Part shown: one piece after another, positions 21,651 to 31,471 of the stretch
How positions within the stretch are numbered: the stretch's first letter is position 1
How the letters are laid out: each line of letters opens with the position of its first letter
Assembly (NCBI RefSeq): GCF_030272615.1
Contig: NC_081410.1
Span: 121,520,640 to 121,584,639 of the forward strand
Direction: 5' to 3'
Source of the DNA: Cryptomeria japonica
Lineage: Eukaryota > Streptophyta > Pinopsida > Cupressales > Cupressaceae
DNA: 64,000 bases
Position numbers and translations under genes: made by a program
The notes under the pieces: model-generated
Seen by the model: the letters and a program-made list of their open reading frames with translations, nothing else
What the model was told of the DNA's origin: nothing
Databases searched by the model: none

Positions 21651-22810
21651 TTACCATTATAACACAAAGAATACTCTGAGGTACCCTTCAAATATATGAA
21701 GACTCTTTTGATAGCATCCCAGTGAACTATACCAGGATTAGACATATATCTGATTAAAATTACCACTGGTTGGGAAATGTTTGGTCTAGTACAAACCATA
21801 TCATACATAAAATGTCCAACTACACTTTGGTAATTCACTCTTCTCATGTCTTCCATCTCTAACAGGGATGTAGGACAATCTACAGCAAATAATTTCATTC
21901 CAACTGTAAAAGTAACACACAATGGTCTACAATCCTGCATGTTGAACCTCTGTAATATTGAATTCATATGCTTACTATGGCCTAGCCATAGCTTTTGGTT
22001 CACCCTATCTCCTCTAATTTCCATCCCAATAATGTGTTTCGCTACACCAAGATCTTTCATTTCAAATTTAGCAATGAGCTGAGACTTTAGTTTTGAAATC
22101 ATAAATTTTGCGTTTACCAATGAATAATATATCATCAACATACAATGAACTGTACAGGAAATGAGCACCATAAAATTTATAATAAACACGGTGATCTCAT
22201 TTAGAACGCTCAAATCCCAAACTCAACACATATGTATCATGTTTTTGGTACCACATCCTAGGACTCTATTTGAGGCCATACAGGGATTTCTTTAATTTAT
22301 GGACTAAATTACTTTTACCTTTCACCACATAGTGCTCCGCCTGTGTCATATATATATCCTCCTCCAAATCACCATGAAGGAAAGCAGTTTTCACATCCAT
22401 TTGCTCAACCTCTAAATCATAAGTAGTAGCAATATAAAGAAAAAATCTAACGGTTGTCATTTTGGCAACAGGAGAAAATATCTCACCATAATCAACACCC
22501 TCAACCTGAGAGTAGCCTTTTGCAACCAACCTCGCTTTATACTTCTCAATGCTTCCATCTTAACATATCTTTTTCTTGGACACCCATTTGCAAACAATAG
22601 GCTTTCGTCCTTCAGGAAATGGTACAAGATCCCACGTATCATTCTTTTTAAAAGATGTCATTTCTTCTTCCATAGCAATCTTCCATGATTCCGCATCATT
22701 AATACCTAATGCCTCTTCTACAGATTTAGCTTCATCCACATTAGTATTCAAAACAAAAATACATCTCCAATCATCAAGTGAATACATTTCAGGTGGTTGT
22801 CTATATCCTG
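21650..22810 (-). pseudogene. Element D reverse transcriptase
   Basis: Pieces in order: SWKIAMEEEMTSFKKNDTWD (about 22690), PEGRKPIVCKWVSKKK, GYSQVEGVDYGEIFSPVAKMTT and VEQMDVKTAFLHGDLEEDIYMTQ (22529-22266), KKSLYGLK, then a frameshifted stretch in which YVDD is still readable at about 22126-22140, followed by MKDLGVAKHIIGMEIRGDR, YMSNPGIVHWDAIKRVF and YLKGTSEYSLCY. Multiple frameshifts; catalytic Asp pair retained but out of frame with its surroundings. Confidence 0.87.
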
Positions 22811-22959
22811 TAGACCTTCAAACAAGCTGAGTTGGAGGTTCTCCCTCCTCTTCTGAAGATTTAGAGCTAGATGAGCTCTCCTCGGCTTCTTGTGTATCTA
22901 GGGGTCTCCATTCAACTATTTCAAGTGTAGAAGGAAATTGAATCACATCTTCCTTTTTA

Positions 22960-24369
22960 GTCTATTTTGGATGCAATGTAACAGAAGGAGACTTAATTTC
23001 TCTAAAAATAACACTTCTACTATTAATTACCTTTTGTGCAAGAGTGTCCCAAAGCTTGTATCCTTTCACACCATAACTACACCCAAAGAAGATATATTTA
23101 ACAGCCTTGTTCTCCAGCTTTGTCCACTTATCCTTTAGCACATGTGTATATGTCTTGCAACCAAATACTCTAAGATGTCTCGATGAAGGCTTCTGACCTG
23201 ACCATGCTTCCATAGGCATTTTACGAATAAGGGCTGATGTAGGAGACCTGTTAATCAGGTAGCAAGCAGTGCCAACAATTTTTCAGCCCAAAACTTTTAT
23301 TCTAGACCAACACCACTCAACATACTCCTAGCCTTCTCCATCAGTGTCCTATTCATTATTTTTGCAACTCCATTATGCTATGAAGAATACAGAGTTGTCT
23401 TTTGTCTATTAGTGCCACAGTCTTTACAAAATCTATCAAAATCATTAGAGCAAAATTCACCGCCATTATCAGTCCTCAAACTTTTAATTTTCTTTCCAGT
23501 CTGCAACTCAAACATTGCTTTAAATTCTTAAAATCGATTGAAAACTTCAGATTTACTCTTTAAAAATATACCCATGTCCTTATACTAAAATCATCAATAA
23601 ATAAAACATAATATGTGGATGTTTCAATCAAAAGAACGTCTACATGACCAAACGCATCAAAATGAATAAGATCCAAAACACCACAAGTTCTATGAGAACT
23701 CGAGTAAAACTGAACACGGTTTTGTTTTCCATAAATGCAACGCTCAGAGAAATCAAAGTCAAGATTACAATCATTCAAACCTTCAACAAGCTTTTTATTT
23801 TTCAAAGTCCTTATACACTTTTCTCCAATGTGACCAAGCCTCTGGTGCCATAACATAGTCTTTTCCACAGGTAAATTTGCTTCAGAAGAAAGAGAACCAT
23901 TAGGTACCCAAAATTTGTTTCCATCTGCTGAAGGTGAAACACTCAAATCTTCCACGGATTTAATTTTTACATAAGTGCTATTACACTCAATAGTGTATGC
24001 GTTTAGCTTATACAAAGTGTTGAATCTGACACCTCTAGCAATTACCATAGCACCCTTAATCATCTTACATCCTCCTTTAGAAAAGACTACCTGCACACCC
24101 GCATCTATCAGTTTTCTCACAGATAACAGATTTCGTTTTAAACCAGGGATATGCAGGACACCATTAATCTTTTTTATTCTACCATCAGAAAACCAGATTC
24201 TAAATTTACCTAGACTAACAATGTCTAAATGTGAATCATCACCCAAGTACACCTTACCTCCATTTAATTCTTCATATTCAGAAAACCAATCTCTATTGGC
24301 AATCATATGAAAATATGCACCTAAGTCAATTAACCATGCATCATTACCTACACGAGTCACCAAACCCAC
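22960..24369 (-). pseudogene. Element D protease and integrase
   Basis: Open segment 24369-23560 starts with the protease box WLIDLGAYFHM, where Asp-Ser-Gly is Asp-Leu-Gly, continues through YLGDDSHLDIVSLGKFRI and VLHIPGLKRNLLSVRKLIDAG, the finger WHQRLGHIGEKC...CIYGKQNRV and the integrase start HFDAFGHVDV...FIDDFSIRTWVYF. Beyond 23560 shifted frames carry LRTDNGGEF near 23460, HNGVAKIMNRT near 23370 and, at 23219-22962, PSSRHLRVFGCKTYTHV of the C-terminal region. Confidence 0.88.
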
Positions 24370-24409
24370 AATGAATGCATCGCCATCTTCCTCAGAATCA
24401 AAATCAATC

Positions 24410-25155
24410 TTATTCTTTGTAGTCCTTACGGATGTGACTTGGTTTACCGCAATTCCAGCAAATGACTTTGGACTTTCTAAGAGATTTCAATCTCCCTTTT
24501 GGTTTGGACTTATCAAGCTTCTCATTCTTCTTGCCCTTTTCCTTAGGTCTTCCATGAACAGTTAGGGATTCCTTCAAACTGTGAGATACCTTCCTTCGCA
24601 TCTCTTCACCAAAAAGGGCACCCACCACATCTTCAGACTTCAAAACAATAGAAGTACTATTGTAGCCATAACAAGAGAATCCAATGAGTCAGATAAAGAA
24701 CAAAGCAAGATCTGACATTTCTCCTCTTTGTTCATCTTAACACCAACATATAATAATTGAGCCACCAACATATTGAATGTTTCCAGGTTGTCTGCAACTC
24801 GTCCACCCTCTTCCATCTTCAAAGAATACAATTTCTTCCTCAAGAAAATCTGATTTAATAAAGATTTTGTTTGATACATTTCACCAAGCTTATCCCATAG
24901 TTTCTTTGTAGTGTTTTCTTCATGGACATTGATCAAAACAGAGTCTATCAGGAACAGTCTGATTAAACCCTTGGAATTTCGCTCCAAAACATCATACTAA
25001 GCCATTGCAGTAGGATCTGAGGGCCTTTAGACATTTGCATCACCAACATCCCATAGATCTCAATCTATTAGCAGATCCTCCATCTTTAGGTTCCACATCT
25101 CAAAATTTGTTCCATTAAATTTCTCCACCTCTATTTTCCCTTACTAACTTGCCAT
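24410..25155 (-). pseudogene. Element D gag
   Basis: ATG at 25155 (MAS then two stops), KFNGTNFEMWNLKMEDLL near 25110, and the UBN2 body 24987-24640 with NTTKKLWDKLGEMYQTKSL and FLRKKLYSLKMEEGG. A frameshift at about 24645 leads to a basic segment and the zinc knuckle CWNCGKPSHIRKDYKE near 24420; the fourth ligand Cys has become Tyr. Start chosen because it lies 110 bases inside the primer site, as usual for copia gag. Confidence 0.87.
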
Positions 25156-25265
25156 CTGAAAATTCCCGCAACAAGATCAAAAAGTGTCTTTTGCACAAGC
25201 TCCCACTCAAATCTGGATTAGTTCAAAAAACCCAACAACCCATAACCGAAACTAAAGGTGATCAA

Positions 25266-25277
25266 GCTCTGATACCA
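25266..25277 (-). other. Element D primer binding site
   Basis: Minus-strand TGGTATCAGAGC, the perfect copia Met-tRNA primer site, two bases from the LTR end. Confidence 0.9.
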
Positions 25278-25279
25278 CT

Positions 25280-26151
25280 TGTAAGGAAGTTAAGTAGTAG
25301 AACAACTTCCTACACTAATCTTGAGAGGAGGGTTTTGCAAAAACTTTTACAAATCTTTACAACAGTTACAAAAAACAAAAATAGATATAATGATATTCAA
25401 ACCATTACACAGTGATTTATGTGGGGAAAGTCATTTTGGGAGAAAAACCCCACACTCCAAAAGCTTCCCAATATATTATACAGCAATCAAAACAAATTAC
25501 AATATAATAGAAGATCACTCTCTACGTAGGAGTACCACTAATCAGAGATTCACAGGTAACTCAATAGCCATAAGATTCTTAGACACAACCTCTATCTCAT
25601 GCACCTCATATATAAGACATACAATACAAGAAACCGTCAAACATTATCACAAAACCATGGGCTAAAACCACCCAATAAGGTGTAGCCGAACTTATCTCCC
25701 TTTTAGATTCCTAATGACGTGTGTCCCTCCATTTTATAGCTCATTTATGTCTCTAATGTATTTTATATTTCTTAACTAGGAGTACAAACTTCTGAAGGCC
25801 ATAACTTGAGAACCGTGTGTCCTATTGACGAATCGTTTGAAGCACCGGAAAGATCGCGAAGTTCTATATTGCCTCATAAACCACTACACCATTTATGCCC
25901 ATTTTTTAGGGCATTCTAGGGATTATAAAGTCCTCAAAATCAAATTTAAACCTTTCATTGGACCCTTCCAAAATGGAAAAATTTAATATCTTCAAAACTA
26001 GTTGTGATCTTGCGACGTAATTTTACTGGAATGCTTATCTAGCCAATTTGAAGCTTCGGGGAGAATTTCGCATCATTTCATGCTTAAATAAAAACTTACT
26101 ATAAATAGTAATCTCATGTAAATGCAAGGTTGATACACCATTTTCCCAACA
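25280..26151 (-). repeat. Element D 5' LTR
   Basis: 872 bp; plus-strand TGTAAGGAAGTTAAGTAG to CACCATTTTCCCAACA, intact TG...CA. Partner of 20248-21117. Followed by GATTT, the target duplication, and then element C RNase H. Confidence 0.92.
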
Positions 26152-26640
26152 GATTTCATGTTATGTGCTTATACTGATGCTAATTGGGCAGGTGATCTTG
26201 ATGACTAGAAGAGCACTACCGGTGGAGCTTTGTTTTCGGAGAAGAAGTTGGTTTCATGGGCAAGTAAGAAACAAGATGTTACATCTCTATCTACTATTGA
26301 AGGTGAATACATTGTTGTTGCTAGCAACTGTACTCAGGTAGTATGAATGAACCATATGTTGAAGGACATTAGAGTTATATATGATGAGCCTACTATTGTG
26401 TACTATGATAATTAAAGTGCTATTAATATTTCCAAGAATCTGGTACTGCATTCTAAAACAAACCATATATCAATTAAGTATCATTTCTTGAGGGAGAAAG
26501 TCAGTGATGAAGAAGTCAAATTAGAGTGTATCTACAAAGGATCAGATTGCAAATATTTTTACTAAACCTTTGCCTGCAGATACATTTGTATATTTGAGAG
26601 ACAAATTAGGTGTCTTTGCCCCTCTTGATAAGAACTAGAT
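26152..26640 (+). pseudogene. Element C RNase H
   Basis: Continues the element C frame after element D: AYTDANWAGDLDD (first Asp), stop at 26206, KSTTGGALFSEKKLVSWASKK, TIEGEYIVVASNCTQVV (Glu), stop at 26345, VYYDN, stop at 26414, INISKNLVLHSKTNHISIKYHF and a shifted DQIANIFTKPLPA tail near 26540. Four stops, all explained by single transitions from family codons. Confidence 0.88.
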
Positions 26641-26984
26641 GCATGGAGATGCATCAATCCGGTAGACTTCACAGTCTTCTCTTCTTCTTTGGGTTGATGA
26701 GTTGGTACTACTACTCAGCTGGGGTAGTCAATGTGTTTTTTAGATTTGTGAGTATTTTAAGTGGGAGAGATTATCCTTCTTAGAGGGAGAGATGCATGAT
26801 TTGTATTTTATCTTTGGCATTATTGTCAAAGGGGGAGAGAAGAATGTGAAAATTTGCCTTATCTTGAAGCTTTGTGTGCATGATCTTAGGGGGAGATTGT
26901 TGGAGTTTTGCTAGTGTTGATTTATTCCTTTGCATTGATTGTTTTTCACATTCATATGTTTCCATCAATGCCAAAGGGGGAGAT
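26641..26984 (+). other. Element C 3' UTR with serial polypurine tracts
   Basis: No gene. Purine runs: AGTGGGAGAG near 26760, TTAGAGGGAGAG near 26778, CAAAGGGGGAGAGAAG near 26827, TTAGGGGGAGATTGTTGGAG at 26887 and CCAAAGGGGGAGATTG at 26971-26986 beside the LTR. The fourth copies the true tract plus the first bases of the LTR. Confidence 0.8.
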
Positions 26985-28262
26985 TGTTGGATATTGTTGC
27001 TACAAGGATATGTTGTTATCATTGATGTCAACATATTCCTATGTTTTGGTGTTGCAGAGAGTTGTTTGGTGATCCGGTGTTTGAAGTGAGTTGATATAGA
27101 TGGTTTATGTGTTTGATATGTTTAATCAACTAGATATACTTCATTCTTTATTGATTTCATGATGTTGTGTGGTGGTTTGATCAAATTGAGGATTTTGATA
27201 TGAAGATTGGTTTTTTAGTGTTTAATGTTGAAGTGTTCAGGTGTTTGATCTGTTGTGCTCCAGTATGATTATATCTTGTGTTGCAGATTTTGGGAGAGTA
27301 TTTTGGATGTTCATGCATATCTTCACATCAGATGGTTCATGATTTGATGCTCCGCAAGTTATCTTTCTTGTTCGAGTTGTTGTTGTTAAGTGTTCTTGAG
27401 TGTTAGCATGTTGATCGATTAAGATTTCATTAAGTGGTATCGGTACAGCTATTGTGGATGGTTTTAACGTGTTTGTGTGTGTTTCCTAATCATCTCCTGT
27501 TTATTATGGTGGTCCACATTGATCATTGTGCATGTTAATGAAGATCTTATGGGTCTAGTGATATTCTTTGTGTTATGCGGTATTTTCAATGGTGTAACAT
27601 GTTTCAGTTGATCTTGGTGAGATCTTTGGTGGTGTTGTGCATTTGAGGAGTTGATTTGGGTCCATGATATGTCATCTATGATATTGTATTGTTCTGGTGG
27701 TTGATTTATGTATCATGTGGTGAAATTTTGTAATTGGGTGTTGAGGGTTTGGCCGACCTTGTAGTCAAGGTTGATGATTTGTATAAACATGTGTTATATT
27801 CATGTAAATTGGGTATTGGTGTTGAGTATGCATTATCAGATAGTGGTGTATGTGCATCTAAGAGAATTTATCTTTTGGTGTAGTGTACTGAGAAGAGAGT
27901 GTTGCAAGGCAGACAATTATGTTTAACCAAAACTGTCATCAGGCATTAGCAGATGTTATTGTTTCAGTTCATCTTAACTAGATTGTAGTCTGAATATTAT
28001 TGTAAGGTAGTGAACCTTCCCTAAGGGTTGTATCCTTCTGGGTCATTGTAATTTGAGCAGTGAGCTCTATCCAGTGTGCCTGAATGCATGTGAATTCCCC
28101 ATTGTAATATTTACACATACTACTGCAGAGTATCATCTTACTGTAGGTAGGTTCCCGTCGTATTTTTTTCCCTTGATCGGGTTTTCCACATCAAAAATAT
28201 TGGTGTTGTGTGTGTTGTTGTTATTGTGTTTTCTTTATTATTGTTGCAGTTGAATAGATCTG
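26985..28262 (+). repeat. Element C 3' LTR
   Basis: About 1.28 kb from TGTTGGATATTGTTGCTAC. It holds the family block CCGTCGTATT..TTCCC..GGGTTTTCCACATC at 28155-28193. The usual terminal CTGATTCACCCCCCTCTCAG motif of the other LTRs is absent, and LINE-a coding sequence starts at about 28290, so the LTR may be clipped at its 3' end. Right edge uncertain by about 30 bases. Confidence 0.75.
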
Positions 28263-28289
28263 AGATTGTTGTTAAATTTTTAAAAAAAA

Positions 28290-28510
28290 CTAAACTTCAA
28301 TAGTGCATCAAGGGGAAATTTGAGTGTCAGTAGATAGATTTATAATTAGAGATGATCAAGGAAATATGAAATGGGAAAGTTCAATAAAATTACCCAATGG
28401 AACAAACAATGAAGCTGAATTTAATGTCCTAAAACTCAGAATTCGGACTTGCATGGAGAAAGAAATTAAAAATGTTGATATAGAAGGTGATTCAACAATT
28501 GTCATTAATG
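28290..28510 (+). pseudogene. LINE-a RNase H, first part
   Basis: C-terminal RNase H of a plant L1-type LINE: KLNFNSASRGNLSVSRF (the first Asp of FDGAS is Asn), IIRDDQGNMKWESS, LPNGTNNEAEFNVLKL (Glu kept) and NVDIEGDSTIVIN (Asp kept). The reading frame stops being LINE at 28510 where insert R begins, and resumes at 30341 in the same frame. Upstream coding sequence was replaced or displaced by element C. Confidence 0.88.
28497..28510. repeat. Left target-site duplication of insert R
   Basis: AATTGTCATTAATG here and AATTATCATTAATG at 30327-30340: 13 of 14 bases identical. Long, variable duplications are the mark of LINE-driven target-primed reverse transcription. Confidence 0.85.
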
Positions 28511-28799
28511 CCAGTTAATGAGTGCTTTTTGGAAGGTGATTATATTTTGGGGAACGAATTCCAAAGACAGATTTTGGGGGCAAATTAACTGCCAGTTAAT
28601 GAGTGTTTTTTGGCATCATTTCCATGATCATATGCATGAGGAAGATTATAATCATAATTGTTGGGTTTGTGCGGCCATAAACATAAGTTTCAAAACAACA
28701 AAAGAGTCTATGTTCTATAACTCCAAAATTTACAAGAATTTGGGGTTTCATCTGCGAATTGTGAATTATAGCTACTCGTACTTCTACCTGGAGCTCAAA

Positions 28800-29864
28800 A
28801 TGGGTGGTAATTTAAATAGGAATGAGCCGCCAGGATGCAAAAATTGGAAGAGTGAACGAAAATTCTGGAGAAGACTTCACAGATATGGCTTTACTGACTA
28901 TATGGAAAAGCTTCGCGGAAGCAAAAATTATGTTTCTCACGATTTTCCCAAAGGTTGGAGTAACAACAGAGTCAACCTGTTTGGGGAGATATGGAAAATT
29001 GATGAGAACCTGGTCGCAGAGGCCATGGGTCTTCAGAAGGAGGGCACCAAATTCTACAAAGATCGGAAATATGCAGCTAAAGCATTCAAAATCTTCCTGA
29101 AATCGGAGGATGAGAGGGGCAAGCTTGTGAAGAAAGACAACATTTCCTATTACATTCCCCAGCAGGACAAGGCTAGGGCGACCAAAGATGACCCTTTGAT
29201 CACAAATGCTCATATCTCTGAGAGCGGCAAAGATTCAGATTTGGATGAGGATCAGCCTAATGCCTCTACCCACAAAAAAAGGAGAGCTGACACAGAGAAT
29301 GTGGAAATGGAGGTGCACTGTGATGTGGATGAGGAAAAGGGTAAGGATTTTGAAACTGATATGGAGTATGAAAAGGTTGAGAACATTGGTGAAGAGGATG
29401 AAGGGGGTAACTCTGAAAACCCTCAATCTAACCCTATGGGCTCGGACAGCAGGAATGTTGCTCTGAATTCTAAGGAGGATGACAATCCTAACTCTGTGGG
29501 CACTGAACAGGGTAGGGATTCTGCGAACACCATCTTGAATACCGCCTGTAACTGTACTCTGGAGTCCTTCAACTTTCAGAAATGGGTTGTCGACAACATT
29601 ACTAGCATGCAAAGTAAACAAAGGGAGTTGGAAAACAATATTAATAAGTTGATTAAGGACTTTGGGAAAAAGAATGATGAGATGGAAACTAGTGAAGCTG
29701 AACAGGAAATCGAGATGGAGGATTGGCTGGAAAAAGATTTAATCAAAGGGGATTTGAAACACCTGGAGGATGTTATAAGAACTTTGAAAGAACAAGTTGA
29801 CGAGGATAAAGACAACATCAACACTGGGGTTTCCCATACCGAGAAGGCTCAAAAAACTTCATGA
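28800..29864 (+). CDS. Unknown acidic coiled-coil protein in insert R
   Basis: I do not recognise this protein. The frame is open from 28518, but the ATG at 28800 (MGGNLNRNEPPGCKNWK) is the likelier start, because the 94 codons before it look like untranslated sequence. Residues 1-130 form a compact domain rich in Trp, Phe and Lys (KFWRRLHRYGFTDYMEKLRG, RVNLFGEIWKIDENLVAEAMG); 135-250 is very acidic and low complexity; 255-354 is charged and heptad-like (KQRELENNINKLIKDFGKK, WLEKDLIKGDLKHLEDVIR), a probable coiled coil. The segment SHDFPKGWSNNRV-GEIWKIDENLVAEAMGL recalls plant transposon-associated proteins, but only weakly. It ends at a TGA where a one-base slip in an A6 run seems to shift the frame. 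Confidence 0.6.
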   Translation: MGGNLNRNEPPGCKNWKSERKFWRRLHRYGFTDYMEKLRGSKNYVSHDFPKGWSNNRVNLFGEIWKIDENLVAEAMGLQKEGTKFYKDRKYAAKAFKIFLKSEDERGKLVKKDNISYYIPQQDKARATKDDPLITNAHISESGKDSDLDEDQPNASTHKKRRADTENVEMEVHCDVDEEKGKDFETDMEYEKVENIGEEDEGGNSENPQSNPMGSDSRNVALNSKEDDNPNSVGTEQGRDSANTILNTACNCTLESFNFQKWVVDNITSMQSKQRELENNINKLIKDFGKKNDEMETSEAEQEIEMEDWLEKDLIKGDLKHLEDVIRTLKEQVDEDKDNINTGVSHTEKAQKTS

Positions 29865-30151
29865 ACCATAGTCTCCAGGTCCTCAAAGCCTCATCACAGA
29901 ACATGAATGCTTTGGTGGATCATCTAGAAAGGAATAATCCGGATAAGAATCTAGTTATCATTGATGATATTCCAACTTCCAGTACCACCCACCAGACTCC
30001 CAGGTGTAGAACAAGGCAAAACACTACTGGGATGGAGATCAATACAAAAGATAGCCAGCTGAGAGAGGAAAGCAACGACCTGAGGGAAGTGGCCAAGGCA
30101 ATGATTCTCTTGGGTCAGAATGCTGAGGAATCTATTAAATTTTTCAATTAA
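29861..30151 (+). CDS. C-terminal continuation of the insert R protein
   Basis: 96 codons in the next frame, overlapping the previous stop (ATGA at 29861-29864). It begins MNHSLQVLKASSQNMNALVD, continues the heptad pattern, has a Thr/Ser/Arg-rich patch (SSTTHQTPRCRTRQNTT) and ends AKAMILLGQNAEESIKFFN. Same composition and directly adjoining, so it is most likely the end of one protein of about 450 residues broken by an indel in the run CAAAAAAC at 29851-29858. A programmed -1 or +1 shift at that run cannot be excluded. Confidence 0.55.
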   Translation: MNHSLQVLKASSQNMNALVDHLERNNPDKNLVIIDDIPTSSTTHQTPRCRTRQNTTGMEINTKDSQLREESNDLREVAKAMILLGQNAEESIKFFN

Positions 30152-30326
30152 TTTGTAATGTTGGGTTTGGAGCCAACTTCATGTTGGCTTCTTGTTGTCT
30201 TTTTCTTAGCTGTTGGTTTTTGTGCTGGTTTTTTGTAGTTGTTTTGTTTCGTCTCTTTCTTGCTCATCTTTCGAATTGTAATCGGGTTTCGGGTCCCCTA
30301 AAACTTGTTTTTACTCAAACAAAAAT
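30152..30326 (+). other. Insert R 3' untranslated region and A-rich tail
   Basis: T-rich, non-coding: stretches of CTTCTTGTTGTC, GTTTTTTGTAGTTG and TTGTAATCGGGTTTCGGG, closing in CTCAAACAAAAAT. Looks like a plant mRNA 3' UTR; the tail is short and interrupted, as expected for an old retrocopy. Confidence 0.65.
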
Positions 30327-30340
30327 AATTATCATTAATG

Positions 30341-30571
30341 TCATCTGCAAACAATATTCACCCAATTGGAAAGCCACTAAATGGATAGAAAACATAATAT
30401 GACTATTAAAACATATTGTAGAATATACACTATCACATGTATATCGAGAGGCAAATGGGGCTCGAGATCTCATGGCAAATCATGTCATAGACCAAAACCC
30501 CCAAATGATCATATCAAACAAATCAATAGATTGGGTAAAATTATACCACATCATCAATTTAGACCCGAATA
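30341..30571 (+). pseudogene. LINE-a RNase H, second part
   Basis: Frame resumes after the right duplication as VICKQYSPNWKATKWIENI, a stop at 30400, then LLKHIVEYTLSHVYREANG and LMANHVIDQNPQMIISN, the last RNase H helix with the HVYREAN..AD motif in which the final acid region is partly altered. Ends with a stop near 30571. Confirms that R interrupted a once continuous domain. Confidence 0.85.
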
Positions 30572-31471
30572 GGATGGATTCCTAATACAACAAACTAACA
30601 ACATTATAAAGAAGCTTTTACAATAACTCTACAAAAGCTGGAAAATAACAAGGTCATAAGCTCCAAAGAACAACCCAACAAAGCCTGTACCCAAGATATC
30701 ATTTCATAAATAAAATCAACATAGTGCAAGCTTTCTCGAGTAAAAAATTTGAAAACCCAAATGAAAAACTACAATTTAAACTCTATAACTATGTAAATGT
30801 TGGATACAAAGGCAACATCAACAAATAGTAAGCCTATGAAACCTCACAAGACACTAACACTCCATCATTGGCAAGTTATTGGCAAATTACAACCTCATAC
30901 TACTACATAAAAAGTAGAACAATAAAGATTTTTCTCAACTCAAGATTAGTAGCATTTAGTATGGCAAGAAGTTTTGATGTTCAATGCAGGTGTGCACAAG
31001 AGGAGAGGGATGAATGTTTCAAGAGGCTATTTTGTCAAGAACACAATTTGTAAGCAAAGACAACCATAATCAAGAACATTTCATCAAAAGCCAAGGTGTT
31101 GCAAGAATAACAATAGCATATGAGTATTATGAAACAATATCAAAATGGGTTCCAGAGATAGAATTTAAACCCCACATTGGGGAACTAGCAACCATCTTCA
31201 ATTTGAATGAGGAAGGGAAAAAGGTCAAAATGGGCAAAGCATGGACCCTTTTAAAAAGTTATAGTAAAGCTAAGATATGGAAGCCTTCAACAACTTCATG
31301 GTTGAGAACGAAACCATTCTCAATACTAAGAAATTGGAAATAATCTTTGAGCTGAGTGAAGGATTGACCTTTCTCTTTCATCAGCTATAGATCATATATG
31401 TAATCTGAATTTTTAGCTATTTTAATATAGGAAGCTACTCCCTTAGGTAGCATTTTGTCAAAAAAAAAAAT
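30572..31471 (+). other. LINE-a 3' UTR with poly(A) tail
   Basis: About 0.9 kb to the poly(A) run at 31460-31470 (GTCAAAAAAAAAAA). It contains a 109-codon open frame at 31014-31343 (starts MFQEAILSRTQFV, rich in Lys and Trp) for which I see no family or context support. Long 3' UTRs are unusual for plant LINEs, so the segment may hold a further relic. Confidence 0.7.

Larger units (their letters stand above)
20248..26151 (-). mobile_element. Ty1/copia element D, complete, with target duplication
   Basis: 5904 bp, two LTRs of about 870 bp (20248-21117 and 25280-26151), primer site at 25266-25277 and all copia domains on the minus strand. The 5-bp target duplication GATTT is exact (20243-20247 and 26152-26156) and lies in the element C RNase H linker. 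Gag knuckle, DSG protease box and reading frames are broken. RT and integrase wording (SPVAKMTTVRF, VEQMDVKTAFLHGDLEE) is Tnt1/Tork-like, unlike the other copia elements here. Confidence 0.93.
15845..28262 (+). mobile_element. Ty1/copia element C, interrupted twice
   Basis: Plus-strand copia: gag from 15845, protease, integrase, RT, RNase H (26152-26640), 3' UTR and 3' LTR (26985-28262). It lacks its 5' LTR and gag start, which would lie left of element X. A DNA transposon (18907-19825) and complete element D (20248-26151) split its pol. Removing both restores continuous copia order. Many stops and catalytic losses show an old copy. The right flank is LINE-a RNase H. Confidence 0.85.
28511..30326 (+). 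mobile_element. Retroposed transcript R inserted in LINE-a
   Basis: 1.8 kb insert splitting the LINE-a RNase H between the Asn of STIVIN and the following VICKQ. It has no LTRs, no inverted repeats, a 14-bp target duplication, an A-rich 3' end (CTCAAACAAAAAT) and one long coding region, the pattern of a processed mRNA or a non-autonomous retroposon copied by LINE enzymes. The first 22 bases (CCAGTTAATGAGTGC...) recur at 28592-28613 with one mismatch. No sister copy is in the window. Confidence 0.8.
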
